DNA from: Phaeobacter sp. 22II1-1F12B
GTDB lineage: Bacteria; Pseudomonadota; Alphaproteobacteria; Rhodobacterales; Rhodobacteraceae
Direction: 5' to 3'
Assembly (NCBI RefSeq): GCF_002210165.1
Contig: NZ_AQQP01000003.1
Span: 248,001-312,000 of the forward strand
Length of the DNA: 64,000 nt
Part shown: one piece after another, positions 6,300-15,370 of the stretch
How positions within the stretch are numbered: the first letter of the stretch is position 1
Layout: every line of letters starts with the position of its first letter
The notes under the pieces: model-generated
Told to the model about the DNA's origin: nothing
Databases searched by the model: none
What the model saw: only the letters and a program-made list of their open reading frames with translations
Translations under genes and position numbers: made by a program

Positions 6300-9074
6300 A
6301 TGCCCATCACCGTCGGACAGGACACCGCCAAAACACGCAAATCGCTGAGCGTGGACGGCACTACCATCTCCTATTACTCGATTCCCGCCGCGACCGAAGC
6401 CGGTCTGGGCGATTTCTCGAACCTGCCAGCCGCGCTGAAAGTGGTTCTTGAGAACATGCTGCGTTTCGAGGACGGCAAGACCGTTTCCACCGACGACATC
6501 AAGGCATTCGCCGAATGGGGCGCGAATGGCGGCCAGAACCCGCGCGAGATCGCCTATCGCCCTGCCCGTGTGCTGATGCAGGATTTCACCGGCGTTCCCG
6601 CCGTTGTCGACCTTGCCGCGATGCGCGACGGCATCAAGGCCCTGGGCGGCGACGCACAGAAGATCAACCCGCTGAACCCCGTCGACCTTGTCATCGACCA
6701 CTCGGTCATGATCGACGAATTCGGCAACCCGCGCGCGTTCCAGATGAACGTGGACCGCGAGTACGAGCGCAACATGGAGCGCTACGAGTTCCTGAAATGG
6801 GGTCAGACCGCGTTCGAAAACTTTCGCGTTGTGCCGCCGGGCACCGGCATCTGCCACCAGGTGAACCTTGAGTATCTGGCCCAGACCGTCTGGACCGACA
6901 AGGACCAGAACGGCGAGGAAGTCGCCTATCCCGATACGCTGGTCGGCACCGACAGCCACACCACCATGGTGAACGGCGCGGCCGTGCTTGGCTGGGGTGT
7001 TGGCGGGATCGAGGCCGAGGCCGCGATGCTGGGCCAGCCGATCTCGATGCTGATTCCCGAAGTTGTCGGTTTCAAGCTGACCGGCGAGATGATGGAAGGC
7101 ACCACCGGTACCGACCTCGTGCTGAAAGTCGTCGAAATGCTGCGCGAACATGGCGTGGTGTCGAAATTCGTCGAATTCTACGGCGAAGGCCTGGACAACC
7201 TGCCTCTGGCACAGCGTGCGACCATCGCCAACATGGCACCGGAATACGGCGCGACCTGCGGTTTCTTCCCGATCGACGACGAAACCCTGCGTTACCTGCG
7301 CAATACCGGCCGCGACGAAGCCCGCGTGAAACTGGTCGAAGCCTATGCCAAGGAAAACGGCATGTGGCGCGGCGCGGATTACGATCCGGTCTATTCCTCG
7401 ACGCTGGAACTGGACATGAGCACCATCGTGCCCGCGATTTCCGGCCCCAAACGTCCGCAGGATTATATCGCGCTCGACAAGGCCGCCCCTGCTTTCGCCG
7501 AATACGTCAAGGGCGTGCGCAGCGGCAAGGATGCCTCGGCCAAGGAAGAAGTCCGCTGGGAAGGTGAAGGCGGCGCGCCCGAGCCGCGCGACATTCCGGG
7601 CGACGAAGGCCATCACAACAAGGGCTGGTACAAGACCGATGACGGTGCCTACCAGTTGCATGACGGGTCTATCGTGATCGCCTCGATCACGTCCTGCACC
7701 AACACGTCGAACCCCTATGTGATGATCGGCGCCGGTCTGGTCGCGAAGAAGGCCCATGAGCTGGGCCTGAACCGCAAGCCCTGGGTCAAGACATCGCTGG
7801 CACCGGGTAGCCAGGTCGTTTCGGAATACCTCGAGGCCGCTGGCCTGCAGGATCACCTCGACGCCATCGGGTTCAACCTTGTCGGCTATGGCTGCACCAC
7901 CTGTATCGGTAACTCGGGCCCGCTTGAGGCGCCGATCTCAAAGGCGGTCAACGATTACGACCTGATCGCGACCTCGGTCCTGTCGGGCAACCGGAACTTT
8001 GAAGGCCGGATTTCCCCGGACGTGCGCGCCAACTACCTTGCCTCGCCACCGCTGGTCGTGGCCTATGCGCTGGTCGGCGACATGAACGTAGACATCACCA
8101 AGGACGTGATCGGCACGGACAAGGACGGCAACGACGTCTATCTCAAGGACATCTGGCCGTCGAACGCCGAGATCGCCGAGCTGGTCGAAAAAACCGTGAC
8201 CCGCGATGCCTTCCAGGAAAAATACGCCGACGTGTTCAAGGGCGATGACAAGTGGCAGGGCGTCGAAGTCTCGGGTGGTGAGACCTATGACTGGCCCGCG
8301 ACATCGACCTATGTGCAGAACCCGCCTTATTTCCAGGGCATGTCCAAAGAGCCGGGCACGATTTCCAACATCGAGGGCGCGCGTGTGCTGGCGGTGCTGG
8401 GCGACATGGTCACCACCGACCACATCTCGCCCGCGGGATCGTTCAAGGACACCACCCCGGCCGGGAAATACCTGGTCGAGCGTCAGGTGCCCGTGCGCGA
8501 GTTCAACTCGTACGGGTCGCGTCGCGGCAACCACGAGGTGATGATGCGCGGCACTTTCGCCAACATCCGTATCAAGAACGAGATGCTGGACGGGGTTGAA
8601 GGCGGCTATACCAAGGGTCCCGATGGCGAACAGGCAGCGATCTATGACGCGGCCATGGCCTATCAGGAAGCCGGCACGCCGCTGGTGATCTTTGGCGGCG
8701 AACAGTATGGCGCGGGCTCCTCGCGTGACTGGGCGGCCAAGGGTACGGCGCTGCTGGGCGTGAAAGCCGTGATCGCCGAGAATTTCGAGCGTATCCACCG
8801 CTCGAACCTTGTTGGCATGGGCGTCATCCCGTTCGAGTTCACCGGCGGCGATACCCGCAAATCGCTGGGCCTGACCGGGGAAGAGACTGTCTCGATCCGC
8901 GGGCTCGATACGATCAAGCCGCAGGAAGTTGTCGATTGCGACATCGTGATGGCGGATGGCTCCATCAAGTCGATCAAGCTGAAGTGCCGGATCGATACGG
9001 CCATCGAGATCGAATATATCGAGCATGGCGGCGTGCTGCACTACGTGCTGCGCAACCTTGCGAAAGCGGCCTAA
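6300..9074 (+). CDS. acnA: Aconitate hydratase A
   Basis: This 924-residue protein catalyses citrate to isocitrate interconversion through cis-aconitate in the TCA cycle and is cytoplasmic. Length and order match AcnA/IRP1-type aconitases. Substrate-loop segments TLVGTDSHTTMVNG and GVGGIEAEAAMLGQP are present, as are the three [4Fe-4S] ligands Cys466 (SCTNTSNP), Cys532 and Cys535 (GCTTCIGNSGPL). The swivel domain has GDMVTTDHISPAG, FNSYGSRRGNHEVMMRGTF and GGEQYGAGSSRDWAAKG. The start is at 6300, with GAGGAGG six bases upstream. It is monocistronic, between a divergent DUF1223 gene and its own terminator. Confidence 0.98.
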   Translation: MPITVGQDTAKTRKSLSVDGTTISYYSIPAATEAGLGDFSNLPAALKVVLENMLRFEDGKTVSTDDIKAFAEWGANGGQNPREIAYRPARVLMQDFTGVPAVVDLAAMRDGIKALGGDAQKINPLNPVDLVIDHSVMIDEFGNPRAFQMNVDREYERNMERYEFLKWGQTAFENFRVVPPGTGICHQVNLEYLAQTVWTDKDQNGEEVAYPDTLVGTDSHTTMVNGAAVLGWGVGGIEAEAAMLGQPISMLIPEVVGFKLTGEMMEGTTGTDLVLKVVEMLREHGVVSKFVEFYGEGLDNLPLAQRATIANMAPEYGATCGFFPIDDETLRYLRNTGRDEARVKLVEAYAKENGMWRGADYDPVYSSTLELDMSTIVPAISGPKRPQDYIALDKAAPAFAEYVKGVRSGKDASAKEEVRWEGEGGAPEPRDIPGDEGHHNKGWYKTDDGAYQLHDGSIVIASITSCTNTSNPYVMIGAGLVAKKAHELGLNRKPWVKTSLAPGSQVVSEYLEAAGLQDHLDAIGFNLVGYGCTTCIGNSGPLEAPISKAVNDYDLIATSVLSGNRNFEGRISPDVRANYLASPPLVVAYALVGDMNVDITKDVIGTDKDGNDVYLKDIWPSNAEIAELVEKTVTRDAFQEKYADVFKGDDKWQGVEVSGGETYDWPATSTYVQNPPYFQGMSKEPGTISNIEGARVLAVLGDMVTTDHISPAGSFKDTTPAGKYLVERQVPVREFNSYGSRRGNHEVMMRGTFANIRIKNEMLDGVEGGYTKGPDGEQAAIYDAAMAYQEAGTPLVIFGGEQYGAGSSRDWAAKGTALLGVKAVIAENFERIHRSNLVGMGVIPFEFTGGDTRKSLGLTGEETVSIRGLDTIKPQEVVDCDIVMADGSIKSIKLKCRIDTAIEIEYIEHGGVLHYVLRNLAKAA

Positions 9075-9076
9075 GC

Positions 9077-9194
9077 CTTAAAATATCTGCCAGGATTTGT
9101 GAAAGCCCCCGGTTCTTGTGGACCGGGGGTTTTTCTATGCGCGGGCGGCGGCGCAGGTTGCGGCTGTGGAAGCCTCCGGCAGGGATATTTTAAG
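9077..9194. repeat. 11-bp perfect inverted repeat flanking the acnA terminator
   Basis: CTTAAAATATC (9077-9087) and GATATTTTAAG (9184-9194) are exact reverse complements. The outer flanks (CTGCCAGG and CCTCCGGCAGG) extend the match imperfectly. The acnA terminator hairpin sits inside. The right arm with CCTCCGGCAGGGATATTTT resembles AT-tailed sequences I recall as common after genes in Rhodobacterales; that comparison is from memory and untested. Confidence 0.5.
9104..9136 (+). terminator. Rho-independent terminator of acnA
   Basis: CCCCCGGT (9106-9113) pairs with ACCGGGGG (9122-9129), with AAAG before and TTTTT after. The flanking A and T runs make it usable on both strands, so it may also stop transcripts leaving cobF. 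Confidence 0.85.
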
Positions 9195-9239
9195 AACCCA
9201 AAGAAGTAGGGGATTTCGCTTCTGGCAGCGGGGCGCGGG

Positions 9240-9989
9240 TTAACCGCGGCGGCGCAGGAGGTAGATGTCCATGATCCAGCCGTGCTCGGCCCGTGCCCTG
9301 GCGCGGCGGTCGACGATGTCATTTGCGACGATGTCGAGGGGGCCGCGGATCAGGAGTTCTTCCTTCATGCCGAGATAAGCGCCCCACCAGATGTCGTATT
9401 CCTCCTGGGCCGGGAGCGACTGGAAGGAGCATTGGCCGTCGAGCATGACGATGGCCGTATCGGTATTTGCGGGCCAACCGTGATCGCGGATCTGGCGGCC
9501 TGTGGTGATGATGAAGGGCGCGCCGATCTCGTTCACCGGGATCGCATGGGCGGCGGTGAGCGCCTGCATCGCGGTGATGCCGGGGATCACGCGGATCATC
9601 GGCTGGGGGGTGAGCCGGGCGGCGATCCTGAGCGAACTGTCATAGAGGGAAGGATCGCCCCAGATCAGCAGGGCCACGCGGTGGACTGGTGTATCGTGGC
9701 GCGCGATAGCTTCAGCCCATGACATTGCGATGGCATCGTGCCAGTCTTCCACGCCTTTGCGATAATCACCCGAGGCATCGCGGACCGGCAGGTCGAATTC
9801 GCGGATCACGGCGGCGGGATCGTCGAGCACCTCGGCGCAGATCTGCTGGCGCAGGTCGACCAGATCGGCCTTGTCCGGGCCTTTGCGGGGGATCAGGATC
9901 AGGTCGGCCTCGCGCAGCGTGCGGCGGGCCTCTCCGGTGACATGTTCGGGGTTGCCGGTGCCGATACCGATCAGGAAAAGATGTTCCAT
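9240..9989 (-). CDS. cobF: Precorrin-6A synthase (deacetylating)
   Basis: The product has 249 residues. CobF methylates precorrin-5 at C1 with loss of acetate, giving precorrin-6A in the aerobic cobalamin pathway, with S-adenosylmethionine as donor. The N-terminal LIGIGTGNPEHVTGEARRTLREAD loop, the LIWGDPSLYDSSLRIA motif and IPGITAMQALTAAHAIP are the expected tetrapyrrole methylase features. The ATG at 9989 is preferred over an upstream TTG. It lies 63 bases after cbiM, with a hairpin between them, so it shares the riboswitch-controlled transcript to an extent set by that hairpin. Confidence 0.93.
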   Translation of the reverse strand: MEHLFLIGIGTGNPEHVTGEARRTLREADLILIPRKGPDKADLVDLRQQICAEVLDDPAAVIREFDLPVRDASGDYRKGVEDWHDAIAMSWAEAIARHDTPVHRVALLIWGDPSLYDSSLRIAARLTPQPMIRVIPGITAMQALTAAHAIPVNEIGAPFIITTGRQIRDHGWPANTDTAIVMLDGQCSFQSLPAQEEYDIWWGAYLGMKEELLIRGPLDIVANDIVDRRARARAEHGWIMDIYLLRRRG

Positions 9990-9996
9990 GCCATGC

Positions 9997-10030
9997 AAAA
10001 GCCCCGGCGCCTGCGCGACCGGGGCTTCCT
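9997..10030 (-). terminator. Hairpin between cbiM and cobF
   Basis: AAGCCCCGG (9999-10007 on the plus strand) is complementary to CCGGGGCTT (10019-10027). Read on the minus strand it ends in TTTTGC, so it is a possible partial terminator between cbiM and cobF, only about eight bases before the cobF start codon. Confidence 0.5.
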
Positions 10031-10052
10031 TTCTTCAGGGTTTGGCCGGTCT

Positions 10053-10730
10053 TCAGGCCGCGTTGTAAAGGCGGCGGGTGACGAGGCCGGATTTTTCGAG
10101 GCCACGCAGCGACTTGGCAAGCCACAGCACGGCGAGGTCGGCGATCGGCTCGATCAGCACGACGGTCATGTAGGCCGCACCAAAAGTGGCAACCGAGGCG
10201 AAGGTTTCAGCGCCGACGCCCTGACCGTAGAAGGCCCAGAAGGCGACCCAAGCGACGATACCGCCCTGGTAGGCGACGGAGAGCTTGAGCACGTCACCGT
10301 AGCCCAGATCAACAAAGGCGACGCCCTGCGGCAGCACCTTGCGCGCCATTGCGTGGATCGCGAAGAGCGGCACCAGCAGCGTGGTGATGTTCACGAAATA
10401 CATCGGCAGATCGGTCGGGGCGAAGAACATGCCCTGGATCGCGAGACCACCCGCAAGGCCGACCGCCGCCGGGCCGGTGCCAAGGAGCAGCAGGAGCGTG
10501 GTTCCGAGGATCAGGTGCACCTCGGACACGCCGACCGGGAAATGGGGCAGGATTTCGAAGAAGACCAGCACGGCGACGACCGCAAGCGCGGCGCGGGCAA
10601 CAAAGGAAGGCACCGCGTGGGTCTTGAGGTCATCCGCGATCATCTTGAGCGAATAGCCCGCTGCTGCGGCTGCTGTGCCATAGGCAAGCGCCATTTTTGC
10701 GCCATGCACGATGCCTGGTTCGATATGCAT
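10053..10730 (-). CDS. cbiM: CbiM-type cobalt transport membrane protein
   Basis: The product has 225 residues with about six or seven membrane helices. The N-terminus MHIEPGIVHGAK carries the Met-His start typical of CbiM/NikM, where residues at the very N-terminus bind the metal ion; this also fixes the start codon at 10730 (AAGGAGACGACAA precedes it). SEVHLILGTTLLLLLG and LPMYFVNITTLLVPLFAIH are family-like. CbiM is the substrate-binding component of an energy-coupling-factor cobalt importer, but no cbiN, cbiQ or cbiO is adjacent. A cobalamin riboswitch lies immediately upstream, so low cobalamin should raise cobalt uptake. Confidence 0.88.
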   Translation of the reverse strand: MHIEPGIVHGAKMALAYGTAAAAAGYSLKMIADDLKTHAVPSFVARAALAVVAVLVFFEILPHFPVGVSEVHLILGTTLLLLLGTGPAAVGLAGGLAIQGMFFAPTDLPMYFVNITTLLVPLFAIHAMARKVLPQGVAFVDLGYGDVLKLSVAYQGGIVAWVAFWAFYGQGVGAETFASVATFGAAYMTVVLIEPIADLAVLWLAKSLRGLEKSGLVTRRLYNAA

Positions 10731-10794
10731 TTGTCGTCTCCTTCCGCCAACCCCGGCGATTTTGCGGGCGTTTCCGGCCCAATTGGTTTCATAC

Positions 10795-10955
10795 GGCAGG
10801 TTTCCTGACTCGCGGCTGTCAGTCCTGTTCTTCCTTCCCGGCGGGATCGCCAGTGGATCGCTGAACAGGCACACCGCTTACAGTTGCGGGGGCAGTCGGG
10901 GCCTTGCACCCCATTCCCTTTTAACCCTCACGCGAATGAGAGCACCGTTTCGTGA
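10795..10955 (-). promoter_or_regulatory. Cobalamin riboswitch controlling cbiM-cobF
   Basis: Read on the minus strand, the region has AAAGGGAATGGGGTGCAA, then GGCTGCCCCCGCAACTG-like sequence (GACTGCCCCCGCAACTGT), a TCCACTGG element corresponding to the conserved GCCACTG, and a terminal B12 box AGTCAGGAAACCTGCC at 10810-10795. This order is diagnostic for the cobalamin riboswitch. It ends 65 bases before the cbiM start. The downstream CGCC/GGCG hairpin near the AAGGAG suggests translational control, which is inference. Confidence 0.93.
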
Positions 10956-10995
10956 CCATTGGCCAAATCATGCCCTCAGGTCAAGGAATAAACCG

Positions 10996-11718
10996 TCAGG
11001 GGGCTGTCGCCAGCGCGCCATAGAGGATCAGCGCCGGGGCGCTTCCTGGCTCATCGGCAAAACGTTCTGCCAGCCCGGCCACCGTGGAACGCATCAGCTG
11101 TTGATCGGGGGTTGAGACGGATTCGGCCAGAAGCGCCGGTGTGTCGGGCGGCAGGCCTGCACCGGTCAGCAATCCGGCGAGGCGCGGAAAGGTGCGCTTG
11201 CCCATGAAAACCACGGTGGTGGCCAGCGGATCGGCCAGCGCGGCAAGGTTCAGGTCTTCGGGCAAGGCACCCGAGACATCGTGGCCGGTGACAAATTGCA
11301 CCCGCCGCGCGGTCAGGCGGCGGGTGAGCGGGATTCCGGCGGCAGCGGCAGCAGCGCAGGCCGAGGGGATACCGGGAATGATCTCATAGCCGATCCCGGC
11401 CGCGCGCAGGGCAATCAGCTCTTCCTCGAGCCGGCCGAACATGCCGCCATCGCCGGATTTGAGCCGCACCACGCGGGCGCCGGTTTTCGCGTAATCGACC
11501 AACAGGCGGCTGACGTGGTCCTGTTTCGGCGAGGGGCGCCCTGCCCGCTTGCCGACACCGACCAGATCGGCGCCGCGCCCGGCATGGGTCAGGATCGGCC
11601 CCGAGGACAGATCGTCGAACAGGATCGCATCGGCACGCTTCATCCGGTCCACCGCCTTGAGCGTCAGAAGTTCCGGGTCACCGGGGCCGGAGCCGACAAA
11701 GCTGACGAAACCGGTCAT
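10996..11718 (-). CDS. cobA: Uroporphyrinogen-III C-methyltransferase
   Basis: The product has 240 residues. It uses two S-adenosylmethionine to turn uroporphyrinogen III into precorrin-2, the branch point from haem to corrins. The family loop FVGSGPGDPELLTLKAVDRM (residues 6-25), the VRLKSGDGGMFGRLEEE motif, IIPGIPSACAAAAAAGIPLT and VVFMGKRTF are present. It is the short form without the CysG dehydrogenase/ferrochelatase part. Its start overlaps the cobB stop by four bases, so the two are translationally coupled. Confidence 0.95.
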   Translation of the reverse strand: MTGFVSFVGSGPGDPELLTLKAVDRMKRADAILFDDLSSGPILTHAGRGADLVGVGKRAGRPSPKQDHVSRLLVDYAKTGARVVRLKSGDGGMFGRLEEELIALRAAGIGYEIIPGIPSACAAAAAAGIPLTRRLTARRVQFVTGHDVSGALPEDLNLAALADPLATTVVFMGKRTFPRLAGLLTGAGLPPDTPALLAESVSTPDQQLMRSTVAGLAERFADEPGSAPALILYGALATAP

Positions 11719-13025
11719 GCGGACCTCGCGATCAAGTGAAAGAAAGTGCCGGTCACATGACCCTTGATCGACCCGGTTTCCGGGACTGCGGCGCCTTCGG
11801 CATCGGTGACATGGGCCAGCGGCGCGTCGGGTTCCTCGAGGATCGTGGAGTAGTGGAATTCATGGCCGCGCAAATAGGTGCCTGAGGGCTGGCCGGGCAT
11901 CGCGGCGTTCAGCCGGGCGAGACGATAGCCAAGGTGGAACTTGCGTTTCTCGTATGAAGTCACGAGGCCCAGCAATCCGGCCATCTGGTGACGGTTGCCT
12001 TCCTTGTCGATCAGTGCCTGCCCCAGCGCCATGTAGCCCCCGCATTCGCCGTGGACGGGCCTTGTTTCGGCGTGTTTGCGAAGGCCCTTAAGATAAGTCC
12101 CGGCGTTGGCCAGCGTCGCGCCATGGAGTTCCGGGTAGCCGCCGGGCAGCCAGACCAGATCGGCGTCCGGGTCCGGTGCCTCGTCCGCCAATGGAGAGAA
12201 CGGCAGGATCTCGGCCCCGGCGTTGCGCCAGCCTTCGAGCAGATGCGGATAGGTAAAGGAAAAGGCCGCGTCCCGGGCCAGCGCGATGCGTTGGGCGGGC
12301 GGCGTCGGCAGGCTGCCCGTCCGGGTCAGTGGGTGGCCGGTGGCGGCGGCACGGATCGCGGCAAGATCGACGTTTTCGCGCAGGAAGGCCGCGTAACCGG
12401 CGATGGCAGCGTCAAGATCGGGGTGTTCGACCGCCTGTATCAGGCCAAGGTGACGTTCCGGCAGGGTCAGATCGCCCCGGCGCGGCAGTGAGCCAAGCAC
12501 CTTGACCCCGGCCTTTTCCATGCCGAGCCGGGTCAACCGTTCGTGTCGCGGGCTGGCGACGCGGTTCAGGATGACCCCGGCGAGGTTGATGTCGTCGCGA
12601 TAGGTTGCAAAGCCAAGCGCCGTGGCGGCGGCGGATTGCGCCTGCCCGCTGACATCAAGGACCAGCACCACCGGCCAGCCCATGCGGATCGCGGTTTCGG
12701 CACTGGTGCCCTGCCCGGTCGCGCCTTTGAAAGCGACCCCGTCGAAAAGGCCCATCGACCCTTCGGCGATAACAAGATCGGCGCCCTCGGCCTGTTGACC
12801 GACAGCAGAGAGCAGCGCATCGTCCATCGCCCAGGTATCGAGGTTGAAGCTGTTGCGCCCTGCGGCGGCAAGGTGAAAGGCCGGATCGATATAATCCGGC
12901 CCGCTTTTAAAGGGCTGCACGGCAAGGCCGTCCTCGGCAAAGGCGCGCAAGAGGCCGAGCATCACCGTGGTCTTGCCGGTGCCGGACCCGGGCGCGGAGA
13001 TCAGGATGCCGGGCGGGTTATTCAT
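11715..13025 (-). CDS. cobB: Hydrogenobyrinic acid a,c-diamide synthase
   Basis: The product has 436 residues. CobB amidates the a and c side chains of hydrogenobyrinic acid with glutamine and ATP. A P-loop-like [20 protein letters not shown] near the N-terminus and [12 protein letters not shown] represent the synthetase domain. The class I glutaminase domain has the catalytic Cys in [17 protein letters not shown] (about residue 325). The start at 13025 has GGAGGACG upstream and overlaps the end of cobM by eight bases. Confidence 0.95.
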   Translation of the reverse strand: MNNPPGILISAPGSGTGKTTVMLGLLRAFAEDGLAVQPFKSGPDYIDPAFHLAAAGRNSFNLDTWAMDDALLSAVGQQAEGADLVIAEGSMGLFDGVAFKGATGQGTSAETAIRMGWPVVLVLDVSGQAQSAAATALGFATYRDDINLAGVILNRVASPRHERLTRLGMEKAGVKVLGSLPRRGDLTLPERHLGLIQAVEHPDLDAAIAGYAAFLRENVDLAAIRAAATGHPLTRTGSLPTPPAQRIALARDAAFSFTYPHLLEGWRNAGAEILPFSPLADEAPDPDADLVWLPGGYPELHGATLANAGTYLKGLRKHAETRPVHGECGGYMALGQALIDKEGNRHQMAGLLGLVTSYEKRKFHLGYRLARLNAAMPGQPSGTYLRGHEFHYSTILEEPDAPLAHVTDAEGAAVPETGSIKGHVTGTFFHLIARSA

Positions 13026-13797
13026 TCCAGCGTCCTCCATCGGCCTGCTGTGGCCTGAACCTTCGGTCATAGTCCGTTGAATAGAGGCAACTTTCGTCGA
13101 AACCCTCACCTGCCAGCGCAGGGCCGACAAGGATCAGCGCAGTGCGCTCAATCTCGGCGCTCATCTGCGTTTCAATATCGGCAAGTGTGCCGCGCAGGAT
13201 CTTTTGGTCGGGCCAGCTGGCGCGATAGACCACGGCAACAGGGCAATCCGCGCCATAAGGCGGGGTCAGGTCCGCTACCACCTGGGCAAGATTGTGGATC
13301 GACAGGTGAATGGCAAGCGTCGCGCCGGTGGCGGCGAAATTGGCAAGGCTCTCGCCTGTCGGCATGGCTGAGGCACGGCCCGGCGTGCGGGTCAGGACAA
13401 CCGATTGCGCGAGCCCCGGCAGGGTCAGCTCGGCCCCGATGGCGGCGGCAGCGGCGGCGAATGATGGCACACCGGGCGTGACGCTGACGGGGATGCCCTC
13501 GGCCCGCAGGCGGCGCAGCTGTTCACCCATCGCCGACCAGACCGAAAGATCGCCGGAGTGAAGCCGCGCCACATCCTGTCCTGCGTCATGGGCGGTCTTG
13601 ATCTCGGCGATGATCGCGTCGAGGTCGAGCGGCGCCGTGTTCACGATGCGCGCGCCCTCGGGACAATGCGACAGAATTTCCTGCGGCACCAAGGAACCTG
13701 CATAAAGACAGACCGGACAGGAGGCGATGATATCGCGACCGCGCAGGGTCAGAAGATCGGCCGCGCCCGGCCCGGCACCGATGAAATGAACGGTCAT
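13018..13797 (-). CDS. cobM: Precorrin-4 C11-methyltransferase
   Basis: The product has 259 residues. CobM methylates precorrin-4 at C11 to give precorrin-5. It begins [22 protein letters not shown], and it has [34 protein letters not shown] and [23 protein letters not shown], the expected order of CobM/CbiF motifs. Its ATG overlaps the TGA of cobE (ATGA). GGAAAG lies just upstream as ribosome binding site. Confidence 0.95.
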   Translation of the reverse strand: MTVHFIGAGPGAADLLTLRGRDIIASCPVCLYAGSLVPQEILSHCPEGARIVNTAPLDLDAIIAEIKTAHDAGQDVARLHSGDLSVWSAMGEQLRRLRAEGIPVSVTPGVPSFAAAAAAIGAELTLPGLAQSVVLTRTPGRASAMPTGESLANFAATGATLAIHLSIHNLAQVVADLTPPYGADCPVAVVYRASWPDQKILRGTLADIETQMSAEIERTALILVGPALAGEGFDESCLYSTDYDRRFRPQQADGGRWNE

Positions 13798-14171
13798 GGC
13801 ATCTTCCTTTCGGCAATGGCGCAGGTGGCCAGTCGATCTTGCGACACGCATCGGGGCGCTTGTAGCCGCGCGCCGGGGCCCGCTGCAACCAGTGCAGCGG
13901 CTTCGGCAACGCTTCCCGTGCCGCGCTCTTTTATGACCCGCGTGGACCGGGTCAGCGTTTCCGCTTTCGAAAGGTCTTCGGCGGGCACCGGGATAAGCGG
14001 TAGATTCATAGAATTTGCCAGCGATATCAATACGGTTGCGGCGCATTTATCATGTGGTGCAGAAAGAGCATCTGGCGCGGCCCTTGTGGCGGCCAGCGCG
14101 GATTGAAGGCTTGCCAGTGTTGCCGTCTGGCGGAAACCGAAACCGGCGACAATCACAGCGTCACGCTCCAC
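13794..14171 (-). CDS. cobE: Cobalamin biosynthesis protein CobE (CbiG C-terminal domain)
   Basis: The product has 125 residues with a GTG start. [21 protein letters not shown] at the N-terminus and the central segment [39 protein letters not shown] match the small CobE/CbiG-C family found in aerobic corrin clusters; its exact role there is unresolved. The start overlaps the end of cobL by 19 bases and its stop overlaps the cobM start by four, so it is embedded in one translationally coupled chain. Confidence 0.88.
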   Translation of the reverse strand: MERDAVIVAGFGFRQTATLASLQSALAATRAAPDALSAPHDKCAATVLISLANSMNLPLIPVPAEDLSKAETLTRSTRVIKERGTGSVAEAAALVAAGPGARLQAPRCVSQDRLATCAIAERKMP

Positions 14172-15370
14172 TGAACGATGGGATAGGCGGATTTCCAGCC
14201 GCGTTTACGGCCCAGCGGCGCGGCCTCGGCCAGTTCGATGCGGAGAAGCTCTCCACCCTTGTCAGCCTGCCAGTTAGCCAGCAGAGCCTCGCTTTCCAGC
14301 GTCACCGCGTTGGCGACAAGGCGGGTGCCGGTGGGCAGGAGGCCCCAGAGCTTTTGAAGCAAGGCTTCATCCAGCCCACCACCGATGAAAACCGCGTCTG
14401 GTATGGTCTGGTCATCAAGGTGATCGATTGCCTTTCCCTCGACCACATGAATACGCCCACCTAATCCGAATTTCTTAGAATTTTCAGTTGCTCTTGCCGC
14501 ACGGCTCATGTTCGACTCAAAGGCCGTCGCGGTCAGAGTAGCATCGCGCATCAACCATTCGATCCCGATCGATCCCGATCCGGCACCGATGTCCCAGAGA
14601 TGTTCGAAAGGGCGTGGCGCGAGGGCCGAGAGAGTCAGCGCGCGCACCGGTCGTTTAGTGATCTGCCCGTCATGATCGAACCAGTCATCCGTCAGGCCAG
14701 CACTTCGCGGCATGACCGACCCAGCGCCCTTACAGTCGAGCGCAACGCAGACCGGATGGGCCACATCGTTCAGGTCATAGCTCTGTGCTTTCCGGCTGCG
14801 CAGCCTTTCGCGCGGTCCGCCAAGGGCCTCCATCACCGTGACGTCACTGTCACCGAAACCTGTTTCAACGAGCCAGTTCGCCAGGGTGCCGACAGCCTCG
14901 CCATCGCGGAGCAATAGGATCATCCGGGCTTTTGGCGCGAGACGGGCGCGCAATTGCGACAAGGGGGCCGCGTGCAGCCCGAGGCAGGTGGTTTTCTCAA
15001 GCGGCCAGCCCATCCGGGAGGCAGCCAGCTGGAAGGTGGAGATCGCCGGGAAGGCCCGCCATTCCTCGCGGTCGTACCGGCCCGCAAGGATCGAACCCGC
15101 ACCGAACCAGAAAGGATCGCCCGAGGCCAGAACAACGGTTGGCCGACCGCGATAGCCGTCGAGAAGACTTAACCCGTCCTTGAACGGCACTGGCCAAACC
15201 ACTGTTTCAGCTTTGGTTTCCGGGATTAACGTCAAATGGCGCTCGGCCCCCATGACGATCTCGGCAGCGGCCAAAGCGGCCCGGCTTTCCGCGGTCAGAC
15301 CGGCTGGCCCATCCTCGCCAATTCCGATAATCGTAAGCCATGGGCCATTATTGGAGCGCGCGTCAGACAT
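14153..15370 (-). CDS. cobL: Precorrin-6B C5,15-methyltransferase (decarboxylating)
   Basis: The product has 405 residues and is a fusion. The N-terminal CbiE-like tetrapyrrole methylase has IIGIGEDGPAGLTAESRAALAAAEIVMG and VVLASGDPFWFGAGSIL. The C-terminal CbiT-like Rossmann methylase has LWDIGAGSGSIGIEWLMRD and VFIGGGLDEALLQKLW. It methylates C5 and C15 and decarboxylates the acetate at C12 to give precorrin-8. Its ATG (15368-15370 on the complement) overlaps the start codon of divergent cobK in a shared CATG. A short duplication (ATCCCGATCG twice) occurs near 14565. Confidence 0.95.
   Translation of the reverse strand: MSDARSNNGPWLTIIGIGEDGPAGLTAESRAALAAAEIVMGAERHLTLIPETKAETVVWPVPFKDGLSLLDGYRGRPTVVLASGDPFWFGAGSILAGRYDREEWRAFPAISTFQLAASRMGWPLEKTTCLGLHAAPLSQLRARLAPKARMILLLRDGEAVGTLANWLVETGFGDSDVTVMEALGGPRERLRSRKAQSYDLNDVAHPVCVALDCKGAGSVMPRSAGLTDDWFDHDGQITKRPVRALTLSALAPRPFEHLWDIGAGSGSIGIEWLMRDATLTATAFESNMSRAARATENSKKFGLGGRIHVVEGKAIDHLDDQTIPDAVFIGGGLDEALLQKLWGLLPTGTRLVANAVTLESEALLANWQADKGGELLRIELAEAAPLGRKRGWKSAYPIVQWSVTL

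Noticed and set aside
6165-7856. A 563-codon open frame antisense to acnA
   Set aside because: It mirrors the acnA codons, as often occurs opposite GC-rich genes, and shows no domain, whereas acnA is unambiguous.
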